From UBA1738 sp045591565 (GTDB taxonomy: Bacteria > Bacillota > Clostridia > UBA1381), in contig JAZNTB010000052.1 in NCBI GenBank assembly GCA_045591565.1, positions 1 to 24,065 on the forward strand: a stretch of DNA of 24,065 nt, given 5' to 3'. This document shows positions 1 through 7,903 of the stretch, piece after piece. How positions within the stretch are numbered: position 1 is the first letter of the stretch; the number at the start of each line of letters is the position of its first letter. Made by a program: the position numbers and the translations under genes. The notes under the pieces were generated by a model. That model did no database searches. It was not told where the DNA came from and saw nothing but the letters and a program-made list of their open reading frames with translations.

Positions 1-402
1 TGTGTTATTGACCTTGACACCGTAATGCCCGGTTCCTTCCTCTACGACTACGGCGACTTCTTAAGATTTGCCGCATCAACTGCTGCGGAAGATGAAAAGG
101 ACCTTTCAAAGGTGCATTTCGATATGTCGGTTTTTGAAGCCTTCACCAAAGGCTACTTAAAAAGTGCAGGCTCTACACTTACAAAGTCAGAAATCGAGCT
201 TATGCCTGAGTCAATAAGACTTATGACGCTCGAATGCGGTATGCGCTTTTTAGCAGACCATATTAACGGTGATATATACTTTGGCATCAAGCGCGAAGGA
301 CACAACTTAGACCGCGCACGAACACAGTTTAAGCTTGTCTCGGAAATCGAAGAATATATACCGCAAATGAAGAAATATATTGAAGAAACATTAAAATCCT
401 GA
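1..402 (+). CDS. N-acetylhexosamine kinase-like phosphotransferase, C-terminal part
   Basis: This is the 3' end of a gene that begins before the window. The reading frame is open from base 1 and stops at TGA 400-402, giving 133 residues. The first residues read VIDLDTVMPG followed by YDYGDFLR. That is the metal-binding segment of the aminoglycoside/choline kinase-like phosphotransferase fold, equivalent to the DFG region of protein kinases. The following EDEKDLSKV and the helical C-terminus resemble N-acetylhexosamine 1-kinase (NahK), which phosphorylates GlcNAc/GalNAc at C1 in the cytoplasm. The N-terminal lobe and catalytic loop lie outside the window, so the substrate cannot be judged here. 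Family membership is fairly secure. The NahK assignment is from remembered motif similarity, and another small-molecule kinase of the same fold is possible. The stop codon sits inside a terminator hairpin. Confidence 0.75.
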   Translation, partial: CVIDLDTVMPGSFLYDYGDFLRFAASTAAEDEKDLSKVHFDMSVFEAFTKGYLKSAGSTLTKSEIELMPESIRLMTLECGMRFLADHINGDIYFGIKREGHNLDRARTQFKLVSEIEEYIPQMKKYIEETLKS

Positions 403-423
403 GGATTTCTCCTCAGGATTTTT
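394..423. terminator. Bidirectional rho-independent terminator between convergent genes
   Basis: A perfect 12-bp stem (394-405 with 410-421) has a 4-nt TTTC loop. On the + strand it runs into a short T tract. On the - strand the A-rich left flank becomes TTTTAAT. It ends both the kinase gene, whose TGA lies in the left arm, and the aconitase gene, which stops at 425. Confidence 0.85.
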
Positions 424-424
424 C

Positions 425-2356
425 TTATGCATTATTTTTTGTGTAATTAAGAAGTCCGCCGGCATAAATCATATCCTTTTGTCTTTGTGACATGGATACC
501 TTGGCTTCAAATTCAAAACCTTTTGTCTTATTTGTAATCTTGATTGTATCTCCGGCTTTGAGCTGGTCAATTATGTTTTCAATAGCGAGATTATCGCCCT
601 CTGCAATTCTGTCATAATCTGTCTCATCTGCAAAAGTCATAGGGACAATTCCTGCATTTATAAGGTTTGCCACATGAATTCTTGCAAAGGATTTTGTGAT
701 AACAGCCTTTACGCCAAGATAAAGTGGGGCTAAAGCTGCGTGCTCTCTTGACGAGCCCTGACCATAGTTTGAGCCGCCGATTATAATCGACTTACCCATT
801 TCCTTTGCTCTGTCATGGAAATATTCATCGCATACCGCAAAGCAGTATTCCGAAATCTTTGGAATATTTGAACGGAGCGGAAGAATTTTCGCGCCTGCCG
901 GCATAATGTGGTCGGTTGTGATATTGTCCCCCACCTTCAGGCTCACACCGGCTTCGATATTCTCTGCAAGCGGTTCGGATACCGGGAAAGGCTTGATGTT
1001 CGGGCCTCTTAAAATCTCAACCGTATCCATCTTGTCCGCATCAACAGGTGGAACAACCATATTATCGTTAATTTTGAATACCTCAGGAAGTTTAAATTCC
1101 GGCATATCCCCGATTTCTCTCGGGTCGGTAAGATAACCGTTTATTGCAGAAATTGCTGCCATCTCAGGCGATACAAGGTATATCTGTCCGTCTTTCGTTC
1201 CCGATCTTCCCTCGAAGTTTCTGTTAAAGGTACGAAGTGATATTCCCTTGGAGTTTGGCGACTGTCCCATTCCGATACATGGGCCGCACGCACTCTCAAG
1301 TATTCTTGCTCCTGCATCTATCATAACGGAAAGCGCTCCGTTTTCTGCAAGCATATTGAGAACCTGCTTTGAACCCGGTGCTATCGAAAGCGACACATCG
1401 GGATGAACGGTTTTTCCTTTTAAAATATGAGCAACCTTCAGCATATCAAGAAGGGATGAGTTTGTACATGAACCGATACAAACCTGATCAATCTTCATAT
1501 TGCCTATTTCTGCTACGCTTTTTACATTATCCGGTGAATGAGGACATGCCGCAAGCGGAACAAGCTCTGAAAGATTTATTTCCACAACTTCATCATATAC
1601 TGCATCCTCATCAGCCGAGAGTGGTGTGTAATCCTGTTCTCTGCCCTGAGCCTTTAAGAATACGCGTGTAGCTTCATCTGACGGGAAGATAGATGTTGTT
1701 GCACCAAGCTCCGCTCCCATATTTGTGATAGTAGCACGCTCCGGAACAGAAAGAGTCTTTACTCCCTCTCCGCAGTATTCTATCACCTTTCCCACACCGC
1801 CTTTAACAGACAGGCGCTTTAAAACCTCCAAAATAACATCCTTTGCCGCAACCCACGGTCTTAGCTTTCCTGTTAAGTTTACCTTTACTACCTTAGGACA
1901 GGTGATGTAATATGTTCCGCCACCCATTGCAACGGCAACATCCATTCCTCCTGCTCCAATCGCAATCATTCCGATTCCGCCACCTGTCGGAGTATGGCTG
2001 TCCGAGCCAATAAGAGTTTTGCCCGGAATTCCAAATCTTTCAAGATGCACCTGATGGCATATTCCGTTTCCCGGTCTTGAAAAATATATGCCATGCTTTC
2101 TGCATACGCTTCCTATAAACCTGTGGTCATCGGCATTTTCAAATCCCGACTGCAAAGTGTTATGGTCTATATATGCAACGCTCTTTTCCGTCTTCACTCT
2201 CGGCACACCCATAGCCTCGAATTCAAGGTATGCCATTGTTCCGGTTGCGTCCTGTGTAAGAGTCTGATCAATCTTAATTCCGATTTCACTTCCCTTTACC
2301 ATTTCGCCCTCAACAAGATGCGCTGATAAAATTTTCTCAGTAAGTGTTAATCCCAT
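425..2356 (-). CDS. acnA: Aconitate hydratase (aconitase), about 640-residue type
   Basis: Predicted to interconvert citrate and isocitrate through cis-aconitate in the cytoplasm, using a [4Fe-4S] cluster. The cluster ligands are visible as Cys297 in the SCTNSS motif and Cys357 and Cys360 in the CGPC motif. Other family signatures are GSDSHTPTGGG near residue 117 and the C-terminal swivel-domain motif GSNYGQGSSREHAA near residue 545. At 643 residues it is shorter than the roughly 900-residue Bacillus CitB/AcnA. It fits the compact single-chain form found in many Clostridia and in Aquifex (a TIGR01342-like family, from memory). ATG at 2354-2356 is preceded by GGAGG at 2366-2370, 9 nt away. A homoaconitase or isopropylmalate isomerase role is less likely because the swivel domain is fused and no leu genes are nearby. 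A long inverted repeat lies over its likely promoter. Confidence 0.92.
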   Translation of the reverse strand: MGLTLTEKILSAHLVEGEMVKGSEIGIKIDQTLTQDATGTMAYLEFEAMGVPRVKTEKSVAYIDHNTLQSGFENADDHRFIGSVCRKHGIYFSRPGNGICHQVHLERFGIPGKTLIGSDSHTPTGGGIGMIAIGAGGMDVAVAMGGGTYYITCPKVVKVNLTGKLRPWVAAKDVILEVLKRLSVKGGVGKVIEYCGEGVKTLSVPERATITNMGAELGATTSIFPSDEATRVFLKAQGREQDYTPLSADEDAVYDEVVEINLSELVPLAACPHSPDNVKSVAEIGNMKIDQVCIGSCTNSSLLDMLKVAHILKGKTVHPDVSLSIAPGSKQVLNMLAENGALSVMIDAGARILESACGPCIGMGQSPNSKGISLRTFNRNFEGRSGTKDGQIYLVSPEMAAISAINGYLTDPREIGDMPEFKLPEVFKINDNMVVPPVDADKMDTVEILRGPNIKPFPVSEPLAENIEAGVSLKVGDNITTDHIMPAGAKILPLRSNIPKISEYCFAVCDEYFHDRAKEMGKSIIIGGSNYGQGSSREHAALAPLYLGVKAVITKSFARIHVANLINAGIVPMTFADETDYDRIAEGDNLAIENIIDQLKAGDTIKITNKTKGFEFEAKVSMSQRQKDMIYAGGLLNYTKNNA

Positions 2357-2388
2357 ATGTTAATTCCTCCGTGATTTAATACTACAAT

Positions 2389-2415
2389 TTTATACTTTTT
2401 CCGCACTTTTGTCAA
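2389..2415 (-). promoter_or_regulatory. Candidate promoter for aconitase
   Basis: On the - strand, a consensus TTGACA (2415-2410) is followed by a 15-nt spacer and TATAAA (2394-2389). The spacer is shorter than the ideal 17, which lowers confidence. The -35 hexamer lies inside one arm of the 2407-2442 inverted repeat. Confidence 0.45.
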
Positions 2416-2442
2416 TATCTGCAAGCAAGGATATTGACAAAA
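2407..2442. repeat. Perfect 13-bp inverted repeat, possible operator
   Basis: Arm TTTTGTCAATATC (2407-2419) is mirrored exactly by GATATTGACAAAA (2430-2442) around a 10-nt centre. The arms are AT-rich and no T tract follows, so it does not look like a terminator. It sits between divergent aconitase and a small membrane protein gene and covers the aconitase -35 box. A dimeric regulator binding here is an inference, and no known box was recognised. Confidence 0.6.
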
Positions 2443-2502
2443 TCACAAATTTTACTCCATAGCATATTATATACTATCTATGCAGGAATGGAGATGATTG
2501 AT

Positions 2503-2781
2503 ATGAGTGCATTTGCAATATCGGTTACTGTGGTACTTGCGGTTATATTTATAACTATTCTTCTTGAGTGCCTGCTCCGTCACAGCGTATCGTATGTATT
2601 TACTCATGCAGACGACGATGACAGCATAGAAGCAAGACTCAGAATAATGCTCGCAGAAAATCCAAATTCAGAAATATATGTTTTTGATTCATCAAAAACT
2701 GCGGAAACTAAAATCATCCTTGAAAAGCTTTCCGTCGACTTCCCCGGCATACATATCATAAAAAGAGCGGAGCCGCAGTAA
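2503..2781 (+). CDS. Small membrane-anchored protein of unknown function
   Basis: I do not recognise this family. From ATG 2503 it encodes 92 residues. The first 25 or so are strongly hydrophobic (SAFAISVTVVLAVIFITILL) and form one probable transmembrane helix. The soluble part begins with an acidic HADDDDS stretch. It continues with an alternating helix-strand pattern containing SEIYVFDSS and a later strand FPGIHIIKR, reminiscent of a small alpha/beta domain. I chose this start because GGAG at 2490-2493 is 9 nt upstream. ATGs at 2488 and 2494 are alternatives, and the TTG at 2434 lies inside the inverted repeat and is unlikely. It is divergent from aconitase and ends in its own terminator. 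It could be a lineage-specific envelope protein. Confidence 0.6.
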   Translation: MSAFAISVTVVLAVIFITILLECLLRHSVSYVFTHADDDDSIEARLRIMLAENPNSEIYVFDSSKTAETKIILEKLSVDFPGIHIIKRAEPQ

Positions 2782-2803
2782 TTCTGCAGCTCCGTTTCTT
2801 TTT
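2760..2803. terminator. Bidirectional rho-independent terminator
   Basis: The stem pairs CGGAGC (2768-2773) and GCAG (2775-2778) with CTGC (2784-2787) and GCTCCG (2789-2794), with one mismatch and a 5-nt loop. The + strand continues TTTCTTTTT (2795-2803). The - strand continues with five Ts (2764-2760). It serves the small membrane protein gene, whose stop codon starts at the stem-loop junction, and the convergent Na/Pi transporter gene. Confidence 0.85.
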
Positions 2804-4556
2804 AGAGAGTATATTTATGTTTATAGCTTTCGTACTGACCGAAGAAGTCATTTTCTCCTTCATTTTTAACATGACTCAAATATTCATGTGTTTCAAAGGA
2901 GTCATTTGCAATTTCAAGGATACATACCGCAATATTCGAGCAGTGGTCCGATATTCTTTCACAGTTATTGAGCAAATCCGAAAGAACAAAGCCCATTTCC
3001 ATTGTACAGTCGCCATCCTTTAAGCGACGGATATGGTTTGTTTTAATCTTGCTTTTGAGTCTGTCTATAACCTGTTCAAGCGGCTCTACCATTTTAGCAA
3101 CTTCACAGTTTTCTTCAACAAGTGCCGATGTCGCAAGTCCTAAAATCTCACATACTGCGTCAGTTATGGTGTGTATTTCCTTATATGCCTGCTCGGAGAA
3201 TATGATTTTCTTTTCGGCTATTTCCTGAGCGACATCTAAAATATTCACTGAATGGTCGGAAATTCTTTCGACATCCCCTACTACATGTAAAAGCTTTGTA
3301 ACCTCGTGACTTTCTGCATCAGAAAGACTCTTGCTCGCTAAGTGTACAAGATATGTGCTGATTTTGTCTTCATACATATCCACCATATCTTCGGCTTCTT
3401 TAATCTTCTTAGCCTTTTCCTTGTCATAACCCCCAAGGAGTTCCACGGCATCTAAAACCGAAACCCTTGTCAGTTCCGCCATTGAGCATACCAGCTCACG
3501 GCACTTTTCCACCGCAAAGCCCGGAACCGACAAAAATCTTTCATCAAGTGTATCGAATATATCCACTGCCTTTTCGTTTTGTTTTCTTTTAATTGTTCTC
3601 TTAGCAAGTTTTTCTATAGGCTTACAGAACGGCATTAATATAACCGTGGAAACAACATTGAACACAGTATGAATTATTGCTATATAGGCTGCACTTACAA
3701 TGTCATTCATAAACCCAAAGCTAAACACCGAATTTAAAAGATAAAATGGGATTGTTACTGCCAAAACGCCTAAAATCTTTATATACAGACAGGAAAGTGC
3801 CACTCGCCTAGAGTCTGTGTTTCCGTTTATAGCCGACAAAATCGGGGTAATAGTAGTACCGATATTCTGTCCGAGGATAATCGGAAATGCCGTTGAAAAA
3901 TTAATTGTTCCGGTAATAGCAAGTGCCTGCAGGATACCAACCGATGCTGATGAAGACTGTATAATTGCAGTAAGAATAGTTCCCGCCAAAATTCCAAGAA
4001 CAGGATTTTTAAACATAATAAGTATCTTTGCAAAAGAAGGACTGTCCTTAAGACCGGAAACAGCATCACTCATAGCGTCCATACCGAACATCAGCACAGA
4101 AAAGCCAAGCAGAATAGAACCTATATATTTCTGCTTATCACTCTTCCCTGCCATATTAAGCAGAATGCCGACAGCGGCAAGTATCGGAGTAAAGGACGAC
4201 GGCTTAAATATTTTAATCCAGAAAGTATCCCCGCTCAGTCCTGACAAACTCAAAAGCCACGATGTTACTGTAGTTCCGACATTAGCACCCATTATAATAC
4301 TTATCGTCTGTCCAAGGTTCATTATGCCAGAATTTACAAATCCCACAAGCATAACTGTTGTTGCTGACGAGCTTTGTATAACAGCGGTCACTAAAAAACC
4401 GAGCAAAAAGCCTTTAAATCTGTTTGAGGTCAGTTTACTCAAAATCATTTCAAGCTTACTTCCCGAAAGCTTCTTGAGTCCGTCCCCCATTACATCCATT
4501 CCGTAAAGGAAAAGCGCAAGGCCACCTACTAAAGATAAAATCGAAAAAAAGTCCAT
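2802..4556 (-). CDS. Na/Pi cotransporter family protein with PhoU-like C-terminal domain
   Basis: This is a 584-residue membrane protein predicted to couple sodium to phosphate (or another anion) movement. The first 320 or so residues hold two inverted Na_Pi_cotrans repeats, each marked by the family motif: QSSSATT from Gln61 and QSSSAS from Gln200. Each is followed by a glycine-rich helix containing NVGTTVT or NIGTTITP. Residues from about 340 to 560 form a helical PhoU-like cytoplasmic domain with ERISDHSVNI and CERISDHCSNI repeats, typical of PhoU metal-binding helices. This matches the NptA/YjbB architecture. ATG 4556 is preceded by GGAGGGG a few bases upstream. It lies 37 nt downstream of the RNase J gene on the same strand and may be read through from it. 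Whether phosphate is the true substrate cannot be told from sequence. Confidence 0.9.
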   Translation of the reverse strand: MDFFSILSLVGGLALFLYGMDVMGDGLKKLSGSKLEMILSKLTSNRFKGFLLGFLVTAVIQSSSATTVMLVGFVNSGIMNLGQTISIIMGANVGTTVTSWLLSLSGLSGDTFWIKIFKPSSFTPILAAVGILLNMAGKSDKQKYIGSILLGFSVLMFGMDAMSDAVSGLKDSPSFAKILIMFKNPVLGILAGTILTAIIQSSSASVGILQALAITGTINFSTAFPIILGQNIGTTITPILSAINGNTDSRRVALSCLYIKILGVLAVTIPFYLLNSVFSFGFMNDIVSAAYIAIIHTVFNVVSTVILMPFCKPIEKLAKRTIKRKQNEKAVDIFDTLDERFLSVPGFAVEKCRELVCSMAELTRVSVLDAVELLGGYDKEKAKKIKEAEDMVDMYEDKISTYLVHLASKSLSDAESHEVTKLLHVVGDVERISDHSVNILDVAQEIAEKKIIFSEQAYKEIHTITDAVCEILGLATSALVEENCEVAKMVEPLEQVIDRLKSKIKTNHIRRLKDGDCTMEMGFVLSDLLNNCERISDHCSNIAVCILEIANDSFETHEYLSHVKNEGENDFFGQYESYKHKYTL

Positions 4557-4593
4557 GTTCCCCTCCTGAAAATTCTCTTGTGTAAAAATTAAA

Positions 4594-6255
4594 TCAGACT
4601 TCCATGATGATAGGCATTATCATCGGGCTCCTCTTTGTTACATCGTAAATATAGCGGTATACACTGTTCTTCATAGCATTTTTCATCGTTGCCCAATCGT
4701 TTGTTTTCAAATGCTTGCAGTTTTCTATACTATCCCGCGCTATTTCACGGATTTTCGCCATCAGGTCCTCAGATTCTCTCACATATACAAAACCTCGTGA
4801 AATGATATCCGGTCCTGAGATAATCTCTCCTGTTTTTGAAGAAATAGTTGTTACAACAACTATCAGTCCGTCCTGCGCAAGAAGCTTTCGGTCACGAAGG
4901 ACGATGTTTCCCACATCCCCTACGCCGAGTCCGTCTACCAGAATCTTTCCTGCCGTCACATTACCCGTAACTTTTGCAGATTTCGCTCCAATCTCTAAAA
5001 CACTTCCGTTTTGCAGAACGAATGTCTGGTCAATTCCCATATTCTTAGCCAGGTCTGCATGCAGCATCAGGTGGCGGTGTTCACCGTGAACCGGTATAAA
5101 ATACTTTGGCTTTGTAAGAGCCAGTATCATTTTCAGCTCCTCCTGACAAGCGTGTCCCGATACATGCACTTCAGCAAGAGATTTATATATAACCTCCGCT
5201 CCTATTTTAAAAAGCTCATTTATGACATTTGACACAGATTTTTCGTTACCGGGAATTGGTGTTGCGGAAATTATTATCAGGTCGTCCCTTGTAACCTCTA
5301 CCTTTCTGTGATCCGAAAACGCCATACGCGAAAGTGCACTCATCGGCTCACCCTGTGAACCGGTTGTTATTATAACAATTTTTTCCGGCGGATATCTGCC
5401 GATATTGTCAAGATTTATCAATACTCCCTCCGGAATTTTCATATATCCCAAAAGTATTGAAATCTCAACTATATTTTCCATACTTCTGCCTGAAACAGCA
5501 ACCTTTCTGCCGTTTTCTACAGCAGCATTTATTATCTGCTGAACTCTGTGGACATTTGACGCAAAGGTCGCAACGATAATCCTCTTTTTGCAATTCTTAA
5601 AGATTTCGTTAAACCTGTTACCGACGGTACGCTCACTCATCGCATACCCCGGGCGTTCAACATTGGTACTGTCTGACATGAGAGCAACCACACCCTCACG
5701 GCCAAGCTCACCCAGTCTTGCAAGGTCTATCATTTCTCCTACAATAGGTGTTGTGTCGACCTTAAAGTCACCCATATGCAGAACTACTCCCGCAGGGGTT
5801 CTTATTGCAAGCGCGGCAGAGTCTGCAACAGAATGATTTGTCCGTACAAATTCTACAGAAAATGCATTACCGACACGCACATTGTCGCCGTACTTCACCC
5901 TTACGAGCTTCACCTTTGACAAAAGGTTATGCTCCTTTAGCTTATGCTCTACAAGACCTATCGTCAGTCTTGTTCCGTAAACCGGAACATTAACCTGTCT
6001 TAGGAAATAAGGCAGTCCCCCTATATGGTCCTCATGACCGTGGGTAAGGAAAATTCCCTTTAGCTTATGCCTGTTCTTTTCCACATACGAAATGTCATTG
6101 ATGACAAGATCCACTCCCGGCATATCATCATCAGGGAATGCCATTCCGCAATCTACCATTACCATTTCATTTCCGAACTCTATGACGGTCATATTTTTTC
6201 CTATCTCATCAAGACCGCCCAATGGTATTATCTTTAATTTACTTTTTTTTGTCAC
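4594..6255 (-). CDS. rnj: Ribonuclease J
   Basis: A metallo-beta-lactamase/beta-CASP ribonuclease of 553 residues that degrades and matures RNA in Firmicutes, with 5'-3' exonuclease and endonuclease activity. The zinc motif HGHEDH spans His72 to His77 from the chosen start. NHSVADS and HMGDFKVD supply further metal ligands, and the beta-CASP part includes SGRSMENIVEI and PVHGEHRHL. The frame stays open to a GTG at 6285, but GGAGG at 6267-6263 lies 7 nt before the GTG at 6255. That start gives MTKKSKLKIIPLGGLDEIG, which aligns with the usual RNase J N-terminus, so I chose it. One copy is seen here. Bacillus has J1 and J2, and I cannot tell which this resembles. Confidence 0.95.
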   Translation of the reverse strand: MTKKSKLKIIPLGGLDEIGKNMTVIEFGNEMVMVDCGMAFPDDDMPGVDLVINDISYVEKNRHKLKGIFLTHGHEDHIGGLPYFLRQVNVPVYGTRLTIGLVEHKLKEHNLLSKVKLVRVKYGDNVRVGNAFSVEFVRTNHSVADSAALAIRTPAGVVLHMGDFKVDTTPIVGEMIDLARLGELGREGVVALMSDSTNVERPGYAMSERTVGNRFNEIFKNCKKRIIVATFASNVHRVQQIINAAVENGRKVAVSGRSMENIVEISILLGYMKIPEGVLINLDNIGRYPPEKIVIITTGSQGEPMSALSRMAFSDHRKVEVTRDDLIIISATPIPGNEKSVSNVINELFKIGAEVIYKSLAEVHVSGHACQEELKMILALTKPKYFIPVHGEHRHLMLHADLAKNMGIDQTFVLQNGSVLEIGAKSAKVTGNVTAGKILVDGLGVGDVGNIVLRDRKLLAQDGLIVVVTTISSKTGEIISGPDIISRGFVYVRESEDLMAKIREIARDSIENCKHLKTNDWATMKNAMKNSVYRYIYDVTKRSPMIMPIIMEV

Positions 6256-6262
6256 TACTTTA

Positions 6263-6267
6263 CCTCC
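6263..6267 (-). promoter_or_regulatory. Ribosome binding site deciding the RNase J start
   Basis: GGAGG lies 7 nt upstream of GTG 6255. It would be inside the coding region if the upstream GTG at 6285 were used, so it supports the downstream start. Confidence 0.8.
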
Positions 6268-6298
6268 ATTAATATTTCCGAACACAACAATTATTTTT

Positions 6299-6328
6299 AT
6301 TATATCATAATTTATGGCATTTAGTCAA
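6299..6328 (-). promoter_or_regulatory. Probable sigma-A promoter of RNase J
   Basis: TTGACT (6328-6323), an 18-nt spacer, and a perfect TATAAT (6304-6299) preceded by a TGn extended -10 element. Transcription would start near 6292, giving a leader of about 37 nt before the GTG start. Confidence 0.8.
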
Positions 6329-6438
6329 TATTTTACCTCAAATTTACAGTTTTAAAACATTTGCTATATGACACATTGACAAATTGATTTTTTTATGATA
6401 TCGTGAAGCTATTAGTATAATAACCAAGGGGGATTTTT

Positions 6439-7059
6439 ATGGACAGAATTGCAATAAAAGAAAAATCAAAACAACAAATTTCGGGACAAATAGGCGTTTT
6501 TGTGCTTATTTATCTTGCATTTTTAGGTATTGTTTTAGTACTTGACTATTTCCCTGTTATCGGGGGTGGCTTAACTTTCGTAGCAACCATACTTTTTGAA
6601 CTACAGCTTATCACCATTCACTTAAATCTTACAAAAGGAATTATGCCGGAGTTTATGATGCTCTTTGATATATTCAAAAAACCGCGTCTTTGCGGAAACG
6701 CCATAGCTCTTTATATTATGACCTATATTCTCACCCTGCTCTGGTCATTACTTTTGATAGTTCCCGGAATAATCAAGGCTCTGTCCTACTCAATGGCGCC
6801 TTACATTCTTGCAGAAAACAACGATATGCTTCCTCAGGATGCCATAAAGCAAAGTATGCGTATCATGGAAGGTCACAAAATGGAGCTGTTCATTTTAGAG
6901 CTTTCCTTTATCGGTTGGGAAATTCTTTGCGTTCTGACTTTAGGTCTTGCTTCAATATATGTTCTTCCGTACTACGAAACAACTGTTGCAAATTTCTATA
7001 ACGAAATCAAGGATACCGTCGTCATTGAGCCTGAAACCGAAACCGGATTTATTGAATAA
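6439..7059 (+). CDS. DUF975 family integral membrane protein
   Basis: A 206-residue membrane protein of unknown function. It has about four or five hydrophobic helices (roughly residues 15-35, 40-60, 92-118 and 152-180) and a basic N-terminus MDRIAIKEKSKQQI. The central segment LLIVPGIIKALSYSMAPYIL followed by AIKQSMRIMEGHK is the hallmark of the DUF975 family common in Firmicutes. The name follows from that pattern as I remember it, and no biochemical role is established. AAGGGGGA at 6426-6433 precedes the ATG by a few bases. A TTGACA at 6376-6381 with TATCGT 17 nt later (6399-6404) may be its promoter, but the -10 is poor. It is divergent from RNase J and is followed by its own terminator before walR. 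Confidence 0.8.
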   Translation: MDRIAIKEKSKQQISGQIGVFVLIYLAFLGIVLVLDYFPVIGGGLTFVATILFELQLITIHLNLTKGIMPEFMMLFDIFKKPRLCGNAIALYIMTYILTLLWSLLLIVPGIIKALSYSMAPYILAENNDMLPQDAIKQSMRIMEGHKMELFILELSFIGWEILCVLTLGLASIYVLPYYETTVANFYNEIKDTVVIEPETETGFIE

Positions 7060-7068
7060 TACGCCATT

Positions 7069-7102
7069 GGACAGTCGTAATTTTATGCGTCTGTCCTTTT
7101 TT
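7069..7102 (+). terminator. Rho-independent terminator after the DUF975 gene
   Basis: GGACAG (7069-7074) pairs with CTGTCC (7091-7096), with two more pairs possible past a mismatch. Six Ts follow (7097-7102). It separates the DUF975 gene from the wal operon. Confidence 0.75.
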
Positions 7103-7123
7103 CAACTTTTTTTGAATTTACTA

Positions 7124-7152
7124 TTGAAGATTTTCATATATTCTGTTACAAT
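7124..7152 (+). promoter_or_regulatory. Probable sigma-A promoter of the wal operon
   Basis: TTGAAG (7124-7129), a 17-nt spacer, and TACAAT (7147-7152). Transcription would start near 7159, about 39 nt before the walR ATG. It lies just past the preceding terminator. Confidence 0.7.
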
Positions 7153-7197
7153 AATAATGTATATATTTATATATTTTTGTCGAAAGGATGTAATAAA

Positions 7198-7899
7198 ATG
7201 GACGAAAGATGTGTTCTCATAATAGAAGATGAACAGGCCATTGTAGATATTTTGAAATTCAATCTGGAGAAAGAAGGCTACAGCGTTCTTTACGCAACAG
7301 ACGGACAGACCGGTCTTGAGCTTGCACTCTCTGAAAATCCTGACCTTATTCTTCTTGATGTTATGCTTCCTCGTATGGACGGGTTTGAGATATGCAAAAA
7401 GGTTCGCGAAAAATCTTCGACTCCGATTATAATGCTCACAGCACGCGAGGAGGAAGTTGATAAGGTTTTAGGTCTTGAGCTTGGTGCAGACGACTATATG
7501 ACAAAGCCTTTCTCTATCCGTGAGCTTACTGCCCGTGTTAAGGCAAACCTCAGAAGAACTTCAATCGATCGTGCACAGACTTCACAGGAGTCCTCCAATT
7601 CAATCACTTCGGGCGAGCTTACCATTAATATGGAAAGATATGAAGTCTTAAAGCGCGGTACGGTTATCGACATCACTCTTCGTGAGTTTGAACTTTTAAA
7701 ATTCCTTGCAACTCAGCCGGAAAAGATTTTCTCCCGTGAAAATCTTCTCGAAAATGTCTGGGGCTATGAATATTACGGTGATGTGCGTACAGTTGATGTA
7801 ACCGTAAGACGGCTTCGTGAAAAAATCGAAGATGACCCGGGTATGCCGCGATACATAATCACCAAGCGCGGTGTGGGCTATTACTTTAACAAGGCGTGA
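7198..7899 (+). CDS. walR: Response regulator WalR (OmpR/PhoB family)
   Basis: A 233-residue DNA-binding response regulator predicted to control cell-wall hydrolase and envelope genes. The receiver domain (residues 1-120) has acidic residues Glu10-Asp11, phosphoacceptor Asp54 in LLDVMLPRMDG, and the conserved Lys in DDYMTKPF. A winged-helix domain (about 135-232) ends in RYIITKRGVGYYFN, the typical OmpR-family wing. The walK-yycH-yycI context is what turns a generic PhoB-like regulator into WalR. ATG 7198 is preceded by GAAAGGA 9 nt upstream, and the TTG at 7177 is not needed. The stop is 4 nt from the kinase ATG, so the two are translationally coupled. A consensus WalR box lies downstream of walK. 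PhoP-type regulators look very similar, which is the main alternative. Confidence 0.88.
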   Translation: MDERCVLIIEDEQAIVDILKFNLEKEGYSVLYATDGQTGLELALSENPDLILLDVMLPRMDGFEICKKVREKSSTPIIMLTAREEEVDKVLGLELGADDYMTKPFSIRELTARVKANLRRTSIDRAQTSQESSNSITSGELTINMERYEVLKRGTVIDITLREFELLKFLATQPEKIFSRENLLENVWGYEYYGDVRTVDVTVRRLREKIEDDPGMPRYIITKRGVGYYFNKA

Positions 7900-7903
7900 T
7901 AAA

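Noticed and set aside
2434..2502. TTG start extending the small membrane protein by 23 residues
   Set aside because: The TTG belongs to the inverted repeat and has no ribosome binding site. ATG 2503 has GGAG at proper spacing.
3817..4506. 229-residue open frame on the + strand
   Set aside because: It is antisense to the well-supported Na/Pi transporter, has no ribosome binding site, and resembles no family. It is a frame shadow.
6343..6359. Near WalR box upstream of the RNase J promoter (- strand TGTTTT-N5-TGTAAA)
   Set aside because: One conserved A is missing in the first half, and such near matches are expected often in AT-rich spacers.
6416..6421. Perfect TATAAT before the DUF975 gene
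   Set aside because: No -35 lies at a usable distance, and the start point would fall inside the ribosome binding site.
7144..7163. WalR half-site TGTTAC over the walR -10 region
   Set aside because: There is no second half at the required 5-nt distance, so direct autoregulation of walR is not supported.
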